A DNA stretch of 64,000 nt from Chryseosolibacter histidinae (GCF_018598225.1 NZ_JAHESF010000035.1:1-64000), one strand, 5' to 3'; counted from the first letter of the stretch, positions 34,789 through 43,662 are shown. Made by a program: numbers and translations. The notes: a model not told the origin generated them from the sequence alone.

Positions 34789-36264
34789 TTAATGGGTTGG
34801 AGCGATCACAGGCTGTTGCGTTTCGAAATCGTACAGGGAAGTGATCTTCAGGTTCAGGAGCTCGATCTTATAATTGATCAGGGCATCGGCATAAGTGCTT
34901 TTTTTCTCGGAGAGCTGGCTTTGAAACCGGTTGAGGTCAATGCTCGTGAGATCGCCATTCCTATACCGTTCCAGGTTGATGTCATAGGTCAGCGTAGCGT
35001 TTTTGACATTCTGCTCGGCTATCGTTATCTGGTTTTCCAGGTTCTGCAGGTTTCTGTAGATCTTCCGGATGTTGATCATGATGTCGTTCTTCTCCACTTC
35101 GAGGTCAACATTTTTGATCTCCCGTGAGGCGTTGGCAGCATCCATGCGCGCCCTGTTTTCACCCCAGTCGAAGATGGGAATGTTGAAGGAAACCGCGATC
35201 CTCGGATTCACGGCAGGTACCTCGTACACATTGTGCGCCCGTTCATTATCACCGAATACACCCAACGACAGGGCCACCGCGCCTTTGAACTCATTCAGCG
35301 CCTTGGTGCGGATCAATTCAAACTGCGACCGTTCGATGTCGATGGCGCGTTGCCTCAATTCCATTCTGTGCTCCAGCGCGTGAACCAAAGCCTGGTTGAG
35401 GTCCACTTCGCGGGTGATAAAATTGATATCCACCTCCACGGCAATTTGTTCCGTGAGGTCCATGCCCAGTAAAAGTTTGAAATCATCAGCAGCGTTGTCA
35501 AGCAATACCTGGTTGTTTTCCAGGGTGGATTTTGACGTGGCCAGGTTGAGCTCGGCCTGGTAAAGCTCTTCCTGCGCCAGCAGGTCTGCCGCTACTTTGT
35601 TTTGCGTGATCTCGTAGCTGATCTTTTGATTTTCATACTCATCCTTCGAGATCTGAAGGTTGTTTTGTCGTTGGTAAAAAGTGTAGAACGACCTGGTAAC
35701 ACTTTGCTCGAGACTGAGCATTTGCAGCGAGTTGCTGATGGTGGCGTTCTCGAGGTTCAGCTCCAGCTCCTTCAGTTGTATCTTCGTTCTGTTGTAGGTA
35801 AAGATCGGCTGGTCGATCTGAAGGTACAGGTTGTTGCTATAGGTCTTCGTCCTCACGTCCTGGAATTCCGAATAGTTATCGCGGTAGCCGAATCGGTTGA
35901 TCAATGAGATGGTACCATCGGTAGCCACAATCGGTTGGATGACGGAAAGATTGGCAAACGAGTTATAATCTTTATTGGTGTTCCAGGTCGAGAACAGGTC
36001 GTTGAAGCTGCGCTGCCGGTTGTAATCGAACGGCGTCACCGCCAACGCGAACCTCGATTTCAACGCCGCCCGTTGCGCATCCAGGCTGCGCTGATTCCCG
36101 TAAAGGTTCAGCTTCGATTTTTTGATGCTGCGACTGCTCGTCTGCGCGATCTCTATCGATTCACTCAGCGTAAGCGTACGTTGCGCCCTCGCATCATTCC
36201 ACGTCAGCAGGCACAGCGCCATCAGCACCAGCGCCGACGCAGGCCTCACACATTTTACTTTCAT
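34789..36264 (-). CDS. TolC-family outer-membrane efflux channel, 491 aa
   Basis: Outer-membrane channel of the tripartite pump and first gene of the efflux operon. Start 36264 (MKVKCVRPASALVLMALCLL .. ARAQ) gives the best signal peptide; an ATG 6 codons upstream is possible. Two long alpha-helical repeats characteristic of TolC are visible: LTLSESIEIAQTSSRSIKKSKLNLYGNQRSLDAQ with LNLENATISNSLQMLSLEQSVTRSFYTFYQRQNNLQISKDEYENQKISYE, and DLNQALVHALEHRMELRQRAIDIERS with YDINLERYRNGDLTSIDLNRFQSQLSEKKSTYADALINYKIELLNL (shown here as patterns). Next gene follows within 30 bases. Confidence 0.92.
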   Translation of the reverse strand: MKVKCVRPASALVLMALCLLTWNDARAQRTLTLSESIEIAQTSSRSIKKSKLNLYGNQRSLDAQRAALKSRFALAVTPFDYNRQRSFNDLFSTWNTNKDYNSFANLSVIQPIVATDGTISLINRFGYRDNYSEFQDVRTKTYSNNLYLQIDQPIFTYNRTKIQLKELELNLENATISNSLQMLSLEQSVTRSFYTFYQRQNNLQISKDEYENQKISYEITQNKVAADLLAQEELYQAELNLATSKSTLENNQVLLDNAADDFKLLLGMDLTEQIAVEVDINFITREVDLNQALVHALEHRMELRQRAIDIERSQFELIRTKALNEFKGAVALSLGVFGDNERAHNVYEVPAVNPRIAVSFNIPIFDWGENRARMDAANASREIKNVDLEVEKNDIMINIRKIYRNLQNLENQITIAEQNVKNATLTYDINLERYRNGDLTSIDLNRFQSQLSEKKSTYADALINYKIELLNLKITSLYDFETQQPVIAPTH

Positions 36265-36378
36265 TGTTTGCCTAAAACTCATAGGGGTCGATCTTTAAAT
36301 TGGTTGCCGGTTACCAGTTGCCGGTTAGCCGGTTGAAAAAATCACTATAAAATATCACGCTTCGTGTAATTACTTGCC

Positions 36379-36403
36379 CTTGTTGGTGTTCTTCACCAAC
36401 AAG
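36379..36403. repeat. Hairpin CTTGTTGGTG-TTCTT-CACCAACAAG
   Basis: Perfect 10-bp stem with a 5-base loop, upstream of the TolC gene. The same core (GTTGGTG-TTCTT-CACCAAC) recurs at 53813-53837. No T-tract follows, so it is not a standard terminator. Confidence 0.7.
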
Positions 36404-36432
36404 CCCTCACCAACAACCCTCAACTTCTTAAC

Positions 36433-36506
36433 TCGTAGCTCGTAACTTTAAACTTTAAACTTTAAACTTTAAACTTCCCCGTACCTCGTACCTCTAACCT
36501 CGTACC
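36433..36506. repeat. 7-bp-period array, mixed TCGTAAC/TTTAAAC/YCGTACC
   Basis: In register: TCGTAGC, TCGTAAC, then TTTAAAC four times, a 4-base slip (TTCC), then CCGTACC, TCGTACC, TCTAACC, TCGTACC. It ends in the stop codon of the 36506-39841 gene and fills the 241-base gap before the TolC operon together with a hairpin. The four identical TTTAAAC units make it prone to slippage. Confidence 0.85.
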
Positions 36507-39500
36507 TACTGCTTCACCCACTTCACCGCATCCGCATACACCGTCCTCAGGTCACAGGCATCCGTTAACGAAACACTTCCGCCCGTTTTGTTGAAATAAT
36601 ACGATCCAAGGTAGTTCCAGCCAGGCTCTGCGTTGGTGATATTGAACTTGATGTGATCGGTACCATCCCCGTTGCGGACGATATAGTCGTAATTGAATTG
36701 CTTTCCTTCACCATCGCGTCCCACGTGCTCGTTTTGATTTTTTCCCTTCATGTACACGTAAATGTCATAGAAGCCTTCTTCGGCGAATGCCGGTGTCCAG
36801 GTGGCGATCTTTTCACCATCTCCTGACCGGGTGAAATGTGCCGAGCGTATCACGCTGCCGTAAAAGTCAGAGCCCGTTGTTGCGAGCCATCTTGAATACG
36901 AGCTGTCCCAGTTTCCATAATACTTTTGCGCAGAATCTTTCTGGCGATCGAGGTAAGCCTTGAGCATCGTTGGCTTGATGGGACTGAAGGAGCTGAAGCC
37001 CTTATCCTCATTGTCGACGATCACTTCGTATTGATTCGAAACTGTTTCTTTTTCAACCACACGTTCCCCATCGAACAACAATCCCCCATCGCGCCTGGAT
37101 AATGTTCCCATCGACAGGTTGATGACCGATGGTATATTCCGCGAGATGATGGTATTCACCGTGAGGTCATTCGGTTTTTCGTCCAGCACAAACCCGAACA
37201 GCCTGGTTTCTCCCTGTTTGATCACGGACAGTCTGCCGGGTGCTTCTTCCGGGGCCTCTTCATTGGGCCTTGAATTAAAGTTGTTATCATCGTCAGAGCG
37301 CTTCTTGCGGTTGAATTTAACTTCGAGCACGCCGTCGCTGTCGCCGGAGTTTTTCGCTTTTAAGAGTACCTGGTAGCGCTTCCGGTCTCCATCCATGACC
37401 TCGTATTTCTGGACGTCGAGAATTTCGAAGGCGGGCTGTGCAGTTTCGGAATATACCTTGCGGATGATCGGATCGATGTCGGTGTTGAACCTGGAAAGCA
37501 TCGCTTTTCTGAAATCTTCATAGCTGCTCAGCTGATGCTGGTGGCTGTTCACCCAGTCGTACAGGAACGATTTGAAATTGTTTTCTCCAATGATCTGCCC
37601 GAGGTAGGAGAAGAGATACTTGCTTTTAAGTGTTACCGATTTGTTGATCTTGCTGAACTCGGCTTCCGTCAGGATCTTCGTCATCGAGGCCGTGCGCATA
37701 AGATCATTGCATTCTTCTGTGAACGAGATCCCGTTCACTTCGCGGGAGTAGTCATTCTGCACCTGCTTGTCGTTCCGCAGGTAAGTTGCAATGCTCCGGT
37801 TCAGCAATGCCCAGTCTTCGCTCACGATGCCCGAGTTGAAATCGTAATAGTTCGGAAACAGTGAATAATCGGCGTTGTCGAAATCATTGCTTTCATACAC
37901 CCATCTTTCCCCGGTCTGTTTGGTAAATATTTTCCGGATCAGGTCATTGAATACATTCGCTTGCTTCTGTTTATCGGTCAGCACCTGGTTGGCCCTGGCG
38001 GCCTGACGACTCATGTCCTTCATTTGTCGCCTGAAGTCGAACTGTCTCATGTCGCCACCTTCTTCCGGCCAGAAAACAGTTTCCGGCTGCACCAGCGCCT
38101 GGTGGCTTTCATAGATCTTGTTATACGCGGCAAAATGAATGGGCACCTCCACAAACTGCAGTCTTTTGAAAGGATACGACAGCTTTTGCGCATCTTCATA
38201 TTCATTGGCAACATCGGTGATCAGGTGGCTGAGGGTGTCGCCAAGCAGGTCGAGCTGCCGCAGAAAGAAATCGTTCTCCGGGTAATGATATACCGAATAG
38301 ACCACGCTGTCTACCGTTATTTCTTTTTTATCATAGTTGCCGATGACGAGTGAAATGTGCGGCAGCGGGTACTCCGGTTTGAATTTATACACGTTATCAC
38401 GCATAACAACTTCGCCCTGCGAAACCGGCACTTTGCCCGCAGGTGCTTTTACGCTTAGCTCAAACGTTATAAAAGACCGCCTTTCCTTCGCCGCTGACTT
38501 CCGGTTATAACCAACCCCGGTATCCGGATACCAGTGCACATCTTTTGTAAGCAACACATAGTCGTCTTCGAGGAAAGCGTATTTCTTCAGCAGCGCGAAC
38601 ATCAGTTGATCATTGGTGCTCTCATATCTTTTCTGGTCAACCTCCAGGTGCGCGGCTGACTCCACCACCTTACCATGATAGTGTATGCGGACTCTCAGTT
38701 CTTCACCGGAACCAATGCTGATTCCCTTATTCAGAGAGAGTATTTGCAAGTCCCGGTTCACTTCCGTGGATCTGCCGTTCACCGCCACACTATCCACAGT
38801 CAAACCCGGATTCAGTGTAAAGTAGATCGTATCCAGCAGTGCGCCTGTGTTATTTTTCGCAACAAGTTCAGAGGTTCCCGCGATCTCCTGGCCGGCCCAT
38901 TCCAGGGCGATGGCATGCGAGACGATGTCGATGTTGGGCACCTCCGCCCATCTGCCATTGGTATCGATCATCTCCTGACGGAAGGCAATGGGTTCCTGCC
39001 GCATATCCCAAAGCCTGACCATGATAAAGGAGGAGAGCAGAAGCAATAGACACCCAGTGATCAGCGTAGCACGATGCACCGACTTGTGACTGGATAGCCG
39101 ATCGAGCATAAAAGCCGTGAGGAAAAGAAATCCAATGCCGGTGACAAAGTAGAACGTGCGTTGCCATAGCGCGAACCCGATGTCAACAAACCCCGTCATC
39201 TCCGAGGCCAGCATCGAAAGCCTGAACGCCGTGAAATCAAGAATGTTCGAGAACTTATCGAAGTAATAGATCACCTGAACACCCGCGATGCCGATGAGCA
39301 ACACGATGGTGATGGGTTGATTCCGGATCACCGTCACCAGCAGAAACGCGATTCCCGTTGTAAACACAATGGTTGGAACGCTGGTCAGCAAGGGATAGAC
39401 GATGAACGCCATCGGGTTAACCGTGGCAACAGGACTGGTAAGCCCAACGATCAGCGGAACACAAAGCAGCACGAGGTTCAGCAGGAAGAAAAGTTTGAAC

Positions 39501-39841
39501 AGCGCCAGTGCTTTTCCAAGCACGTAATCGAGGTTGGTGATCGGTCTCACGAAGAAGACCTCGTTCGTGTCCAGCTTTTTATCTTTTTTGATCAGCCCGG
39601 TTGCCAGAAAGATCACGGCAGCCGCCTGTGGTATGCTGATCAGCAGCAGGCTCGCATAGGGCAGGATCCAGCCATTGGAAAGCCCGCGCCAGTCCGCGTT
39701 GTCGAGCTCCGAAAAAACAGCCAGGTTGAAAATGGTGACGAAGCCGATCCCCAACAGCGCGATGATGCGGAAAAACCAGTTCCTCCAAAGTACTTTTCCC
39801 TCGTACGATGAAATGGTCAATATCGTGCTTACCGATATCAT
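36506..39841 (-). CDS. ABC permease fused to inactive-looking M1-like domain and golvesin-like domain, 1111 aa
   Basis: Residues about 1-290 form a polytopic ABC-2-type permease region (about seven helices; IIALLGIGFVTIFNLAVFSEL, LLISIPQAAAVIFLATGLIKK). Residues about 300-820 resemble the periplasmic M1-aminopeptidase-like half of Bacteroidota permease/M1 fusion proteins. No HExxH motif is present, so zinc binding and peptidase activity are probably lost. Residues about 980-1111 match a golvesin-type C-terminal domain (YDIYVYMKGKN .. VRNGDGTDHIKFNI .. GWNYLGSYYFNKTGGSVSLTD .. VYADAVKWVKQ). The ATPase gene overlaps by 4 bases (39838-39841) and surely provides its NBD. Role unknown; a substrate-capturing transporter is an inference. 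The stop codon lies in a 7-bp repeat array. Confidence 0.82.
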   Translation of the reverse strand: MISVSTILTISSYEGKVLWRNWFFRIIALLGIGFVTIFNLAVFSELDNADWRGLSNGWILPYASLLLISIPQAAAVIFLATGLIKKDKKLDTNEVFFVRPITNLDYVLGKALALFKLFFLLNLVLLCVPLIVGLTSPVATVNPMAFIVYPLLTSVPTIVFTTGIAFLLVTVIRNQPITIVLLIGIAGVQVIYYFDKFSNILDFTAFRLSMLASEMTGFVDIGFALWQRTFYFVTGIGFLFLTAFMLDRLSSHKSVHRATLITGCLLLLLSSFIMVRLWDMRQEPIAFRQEMIDTNGRWAEVPNIDIVSHAIALEWAGQEIAGTSELVAKNNTGALLDTIYFTLNPGLTVDSVAVNGRSTEVNRDLQILSLNKGISIGSGEELRVRIHYHGKVVESAAHLEVDQKRYESTNDQLMFALLKKYAFLEDDYVLLTKDVHWYPDTGVGYNRKSAAKERRSFITFELSVKAPAGKVPVSQGEVVMRDNVYKFKPEYPLPHISLVIGNYDKKEITVDSVVYSVYHYPENDFFLRQLDLLGDTLSHLITDVANEYEDAQKLSYPFKRLQFVEVPIHFAAYNKIYESHQALVQPETVFWPEEGGDMRQFDFRRQMKDMSRQAARANQVLTDKQKQANVFNDLIRKIFTKQTGERWVYESNDFDNADYSLFPNYYDFNSGIVSEDWALLNRSIATYLRNDKQVQNDYSREVNGISFTEECNDLMRTASMTKILTEAEFSKINKSVTLKSKYLFSYLGQIIGENNFKSFLYDWVNSHQHQLSSYEDFRKAMLSRFNTDIDPIIRKVYSETAQPAFEILDVQKYEVMDGDRKRYQVLLKAKNSGDSDGVLEVKFNRKKRSDDDNNFNSRPNEEAPEEAPGRLSVIKQGETRLFGFVLDEKPNDLTVNTIISRNIPSVINLSMGTLSRRDGGLLFDGERVVEKETVSNQYEVIVDNEDKGFSSFSPIKPTMLKAYLDRQKDSAQKYYGNWDSSYSRWLATTGSDFYGSVIRSAHFTRSGDGEKIATWTPAFAEEGFYDIYVYMKGKNQNEHVGRDGEGKQFNYDYIVRNGDGTDHIKFNITNAEPGWNYLGSYYFNKTGGSVSLTDACDLRTVYADAVKWVKQ

Positions 39842-40728
39842 ACGAGTGACACCCCTAATTCATTTTCCATAAAGTATACATAAGCGTGCTCCAGGTTCGG
39901 ATTGGCAACCTTTGCTGCGGGATGCGGCTGGCCGTTGGCAATGAGCTGTACTTCCCATTTTCCATGGGCCGGGATCGTTGAAACCACGGGATACTTTGCT
40001 TTTAAAACGTTGAATTCCTCATCCTCCAGCATGATCTGCCACACATGGCCGCGTACCTGCTCGATCATTCCTTCCGGAGAACCTTTGAAAGCTACCTCAC
40101 CTTTGTTGAGCATAGCCATGTTGTGACAGGTGCTGCTGATGTCGCCCACAATGTGTGTGGAGAGTATGATGGTCACGTCCTTCTGGCTCAGGTCTGAGAG
40201 AATGTTCCTGAAGCGGATGCGTTCTTCGGGGTCAAGGCCTGTGGTAGGCTCGTCGATCACTAACAACCTCGGTTCACCGATCAGTGCCTGTGCAATGCCA
40301 AGCCTTCGTTTCATACCGCCGGAAAGTTTGTTCGCCATACGTTCACGCACCTCCAGCAATCCCACCTGGTGCAGCAGCTTGTCCACACGGGCCAGCCGCT
40401 CTTTTCTTTTCAGCGAGGTGGAGAGCTGCGCGGCATAATCCAGGAACTCCCACGTTTTCAGCTTCGAAAAGAATGTGAAGTCCTGGGGAAGATATCCCAC
40501 CATTTTCCGGATCTCATGCCGGTGTGTATTGATGTCCATGCCATCCATGAGCACTGTGCCGGAAGTGGCCTGTTGCACCGTTACCAGTATGCGCATGAAG
40601 CTCGATTTTCCCGCGCCGTTGGGGCCGAGAAGTCCGAACATGCCGCTGCCTATCTGAAGGTCGATGTTCTTGATGGCTGCATGACCATTGGGGTAGATCT
40701 TTGAAAGTCCACGGATCTCGATGTTCAT
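39838..40728 (-). CDS. ABC transporter ATP-binding protein, 296 aa
   Basis: Cytosolic NBD. Motifs: IEIRGLSKIYPNGHAAIKNI at the N-terminus, Walker A GLLGPNGAGKSS, Q-loop VGYLPQDF, signature LSGGMKRR, Walker B LLVIDEPTTGLD, switch ILSTHIV. Strikingly close in wording to the NBD fused to the RND pump (GMFGLLGPNGAGK, EERIRFRNIL/LERIRFRNLL), so the two share a recent ancestor or subfamily. It pairs with the permease/M1-like/golvesin protein encoded directly downstream with a 4-base overlap. Confidence 0.93.
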   Translation of the reverse strand: MNIEIRGLSKIYPNGHAAIKNIDLQIGSGMFGLLGPNGAGKSSFMRILVTVQQATSGTVLMDGMDINTHRHEIRKMVGYLPQDFTFFSKLKTWEFLDYAAQLSTSLKRKERLARVDKLLHQVGLLEVRERMANKLSGGMKRRLGIAQALIGEPRLLVIDEPTTGLDPEERIRFRNILSDLSQKDVTIILSTHIVGDISSTCHNMAMLNKGEVAFKGSPEGMIEQVRGHVWQIMLEDEEFNVLKAKYPVVSTIPAHGKWEVQLIANGQPHPAAKVANPNLEHAYVYFMENELGVSLV

Positions 40729-40831
40729 CGCGCTTCAGGTTGAGGGTGATATAACGGGTTAGGGGCTGACATCGCAGGGTGCCTGTTATGAAGAGGTTTT
40801 TTGAGAGGTTTTGTTACAACGTATGCCGTAT

Positions 40832-41515
40832 TTATTGATACATGAACAAATGGCTGTTCTTGTCTTTCTTTACCTGAATTTCCTGGAGCTCGCTCAGCTG
40901 TAAGCGCGAGTTGTTTTCTATCGTGCCTTGCACCAGCCCGACAGGAGCCAGGACGTGCAGTCTGGACCCGTCAATCCTGGCAGACAACGTATCCAGGGGT
41001 GTTTTTGAAATGCTCAGGGTAGATCCGTTTGAAAGATCCGTTTGAATGTTGGATATTTTATTGTCCTCCATCCATATTCGCCCCGAGTTTTGTGAAAGCT
41101 GCAGAGACTCTTGCTGCAACCCTTCAATAGTGCCAGAAGTAGATTTTACGGTAATTCCTTTTAAACCGGTTCTAGGCACGAATACCGAGATCCCTACAGT
41201 GCCACTAATGTCTGATTGAAAGCCCGACAGTGTAAGGGTATCGCCGGAGATCCCATATTTCAATTTGTTCAGCAATGCGCCGGAGAAGCTTCGCACTTCC
41301 AGCCGGGGCTGATCAGATCCGATAACCTTTACCTCTTTATTGCAGTCACTTAAAACCAGATAAGTGATGCCTGAGATGTCTGCCGTCTCTGCGATGCTGT
41401 TCTTGTCGTCCATAATATTGGGAATTCCCGTCAGCCTCAGCTCGGCAAATACCGCCGTGAGATAAAGGAAGATGAATCCGAAAAAACCAAGAAGTATTTT
41501 GTTGCTGAGCTTCAT
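40832..41515 (-). CDS. Membrane-anchored GIN-domain (DUF2807)-like surface protein, 227 aa
   Basis: One N-terminal membrane helix (LLGFFGFIFLYLTAVFAEL) followed by a beta-rich region of repeating short strands: LSDCNKEVKVIGSDQPRLEVR, LTLSGFQSD, GITVKSTSGTIEGL, QLSQNSGRIWMED and NNSRLQLSELQEIQV. The pattern of alternating N-x-S/G turns resembles the putative auto-transporter adhesin (GIN/DUF2807) beta-solenoid. Function unknown. Last gene of the ABC/permease/GntR operon; its start overlaps the GntR stop by 4 bases. Confidence 0.72.
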   Translation of the reverse strand: MKLSNKILLGFFGFIFLYLTAVFAELRLTGIPNIMDDKNSIAETADISGITYLVLSDCNKEVKVIGSDQPRLEVRSFSGALLNKLKYGISGDTLTLSGFQSDISGTVGISVFVPRTGLKGITVKSTSGTIEGLQQESLQLSQNSGRIWMEDNKISNIQTDLSNGSTLSISKTPLDTLSARIDGSRLHVLAPVGLVQGTIENNSRLQLSELQEIQVKKDKNSHLFMYQ

Positions 41516-41877
41516 ATTGTTCCGTTCGATGTTTCCAAATGTTTTTTCAACTCCTCGGCGCTGATGCCGAGCAACGCAGCCTGCCTGAGAAATTCAGGGA
41601 GGACTTTATCAAAGAACTCCTGCCGTTTGTCTTTGAGAATGATCTTTTTTGCTTCCGGATTCACGAAGTATCCGATGCCCCGTTGATTTTCGATGATGTT
41701 CATAGACTGAAGTTCACTATAGGTCCGCATAACTGTATTTGGATTTACGCCCATGGCCGCAGCCAGCTCCCGCACCGAAGGTATTTTTCCTCCGGCGGGA
41801 AATTCACCACTCACCACTTTTTCAGTGATCGTATCTGCGATCTGCAGAAAAATGCTCTTGCCTTCCTGGAATTGCAT
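41512..41877 (-). CDS. GntR-family transcriptional regulator, YtrA type, 121 aa
   Basis: Short regulator with an N-terminal winged helix: IFLQIADTITEKVVSGEFPAGGKIPSVRELAAAMGVNPNTVMRTYSELQSMNIIENQRGIGYFV (shown as landmarks) is the classic GntR DNA-binding unit, followed by a short helical tail of the YtrA subfamily. Such regulators control adjacent ABC transporters. Here it lies third in the operon, one base after the permease gene, and a 26-base palindrome in front of the first gene (43502-43527) is its likely operator (inference). Confidence 0.93.
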   Translation of the reverse strand: MQFQEGKSIFLQIADTITEKVVSGEFPAGGKIPSVRELAAAMGVNPNTVMRTYSELQSMNIIENQRGIGYFVNPEAKKIILKDKRQEFFDKVLPEFLRQAALLGISAEELKKHLETSNGTI

Positions 41878-41878
41878 A

Positions 41879-42670
41879 TTATACCTCCCGCTCTTTTAAC
41901 TTCCGGAATGCCACGAAGAGCATGACCACAGTGCCTGTAAAGAACGCAATGGTCACGGCCCTTAGGGCACTTTTTTCTCCTGATGGGGCCAGCAACATGG
42001 TGTCTTCCGGCGGATTGTATCGGCCCACGCCCAGGTGTTCCAGAACGATGTAACTATAGCCCACAAAGAACATCACCACCATGGCCACGGCGAAGAGAGA
42101 TTTTACCAGGGGCTGTTTGGTGAACATCGCCGATCCCGTGAAAGCGAGCGAAAGCGCAAGCAATACCCCGCCCGTGATGAATGAGTAGATCAGGAACATG
42201 TGCTCAACGGGCCTTTCACCAAGCTTGACGAGGTACTGCACGCCGATGGGTTCGAAGGCCTCGCCCGTGAATATGGTAAAGAAGTATCCCTGCAATTGAA
42301 AGACGACCCAATACAACAGGGGCAGGGCCACGAGCACCAGCCCGATCCGGATGACAAGCTCAAACAGAAATTTCTCCAATGCCGAGGCAGGCATCATCAG
42401 GAAACCGATCGTGCTTTCTTTCGACCGGAATGCGGGAAAGGAGTGACCCACATACAGAATACCGAACACCGTGACGAAACCTACCAGGAATCCCTGGAAA
42501 CTGTCCAACTCATGAGGCCGGAGATTGTTACCCATCTGCGCAATGGACAACACGATGAAGATCACGCCGATGTAAGCGCCTGTCGACAACCACAGGAATT
42601 GTGCGTTGTGAATGAAGTGTTGCTTGAACAGCAATAGAAATCGCTTCCTGCTGAATATATTATTTGACAT
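41879..42670 (-). CDS. ABC-2-type transporter permease, 263 aa
   Basis: Polytopic inner-membrane protein with about six helices (AQFLWLSTGAYIGVIFIVLSI, FLVGFVTVFGILYVGHSFP, LVIRIGLVLVALPLLYWVVF, SFITGGVLLALSLAFTGSAMF, SLFAVAMVVMFFVGYSYIV, VTIAFFTGTVVMLFVAF). Paired with the ATPase gene, which it overlaps by 11 bases, and followed by the GntR regulator. A YtrA-type exporter is likely; the substrate (lipid, peptide or antibiotic) is unknown. Confidence 0.85.
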   Translation of the reverse strand: MSNNIFSRKRFLLLFKQHFIHNAQFLWLSTGAYIGVIFIVLSIAQMGNNLRPHELDSFQGFLVGFVTVFGILYVGHSFPAFRSKESTIGFLMMPASALEKFLFELVIRIGLVLVALPLLYWVVFQLQGYFFTIFTGEAFEPIGVQYLVKLGERPVEHMFLIYSFITGGVLLALSLAFTGSAMFTKQPLVKSLFAVAMVVMFFVGYSYIVLEHLGVGRYNPPEDTMLLAPSGEKSALRAVTIAFFTGTVVMLFVAFRKLKEREV

Positions 42671-43493
42671 ATTCTCTCATTTTTTCGGTACCATTAGAAA
42701 TCGCATTGAACAACAATTCAATGTCAACAGAAGAGCTTCCCCCTGTCTGTGGCCTGATCACTTTGTAACCACCCGGTACCATCTCGTGGTACAGAACGTT
42801 TTCACCCTCGGGTGAAGTGGCCGTGGCAAACTGAAGGTTCGAAGAGATCTCAAAGAGACTCTTCTGCATGATGAACTTCCCTTTCTCCAGCATCAACACC
42901 CGGTCGATCAGGTTCTCCACATCCCTTACCTGGTGGGTTGATATGATCACCAGCTGGTCTTCATCGAGCGAGCCCGCCATCACCTTCCTGAAAATGGACT
43001 TAGAAGGTATATCCAGACCGTTGGTTGGCTCATCCAGCACCAGGAGCCGGCATTTCGTTGATAAAGCAAAGGAGATGAGGAATTTCTTTTTCTGCCCGTA
43101 CGACAGCTGGTTCAGGCGTTTGTTGTCAGGCAGCTCGAAGTCGGTGATCAGGCGTTGCAGCAGCTCCTCGTCAAAACGGGGATAGAATCCGGAGTTTGCT
43201 TTTACGTAGTTCCCGATGGAGATGCCGGGGTGATGAAACTCTTCCGGCAGGAAATAGACCTCCTGAAGCAGCGAAGGGTGGCGGTCCCAGGGTTGCTCAC
43301 CGATAATGCGCACCGAGCCCTCTGTTGGCTGCAGCAATCCGATCATAAGTTTCAGCAGGGTAGTCTTGCCCGCACCGTTCTTACCCAACAGTCCCACAAT
43401 GCTGCCCGACGGCAGTTCACACTGCAGATCCTGGAACAGCGGCTGCTGTTTTTTGGAATAACTAAACTTTAAGTCCTTGATAGTAACCATCAT
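42660..43493 (-). CDS. ABC transporter ATP-binding protein, 277 aa
   Basis: Cytosolic NBD of the GntR-controlled exporter: Walker A GLLGKNGAGKTT, Q-loop-like VYFLPEEF, signature LSYGQKKK (a variant of LSGGQ), Walker B LLVLDEPTNGLD and switch IISTHQV. These features are typical of YtrB/BcrA-type ATPases. First gene of its operon; the palindromic operator candidate ends 9 bases upstream of the start. A second ATG follows the first directly. Confidence 0.93.
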   Translation of the reverse strand: MMVTIKDLKFSYSKKQQPLFQDLQCELPSGSIVGLLGKNGAGKTTLLKLMIGLLQPTEGSVRIIGEQPWDRHPSLLQEVYFLPEEFHHPGISIGNYVKANSGFYPRFDEELLQRLITDFELPDNKRLNQLSYGQKKKFLISFALSTKCRLLVLDEPTNGLDIPSKSIFRKVMAGSLDEDQLVIISTHQVRDVENLIDRVLMLEKGKFIMQKSLFEISSNLQFATATSPEGENVLYHEMVPGGYKVIRPQTGGSSSVDIELLFNAISNGTEKMREYVK

Positions 43494-43501
43494 AACTGAT
43501 T

Positions 43502-43527
43502 TACTGTATTACTTAACTAATACAGTA
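43502..43527. promoter_or_regulatory. Palindromic operator candidate for the GntR regulator
   Basis: TACTGTATTA, six-base spacer CTTAAC, TAATACAGTA: perfect 10-base arms, placed 9 bases upstream of the ATPase start at 43493. Size and position fit YtrA-type GntR autoregulation. Confidence 0.65.
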
Positions 43528-43662
43528 CAATACTGATGAATAGTTTTCAATTTTCCAAACCGGGTGTGACTAACCGGCCAATTTTTTTTCATAACTGATC
43601 AAAATGTTGTGAAAGGGCAGGCGGGAAGCTGGCGGATGTAAATCTTTGCGTCCTCTCGTGCT

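Noticed and set aside
36379-36403. Rho-independent terminator
   Set aside because: Stem is good but no T-tract follows on either strand.
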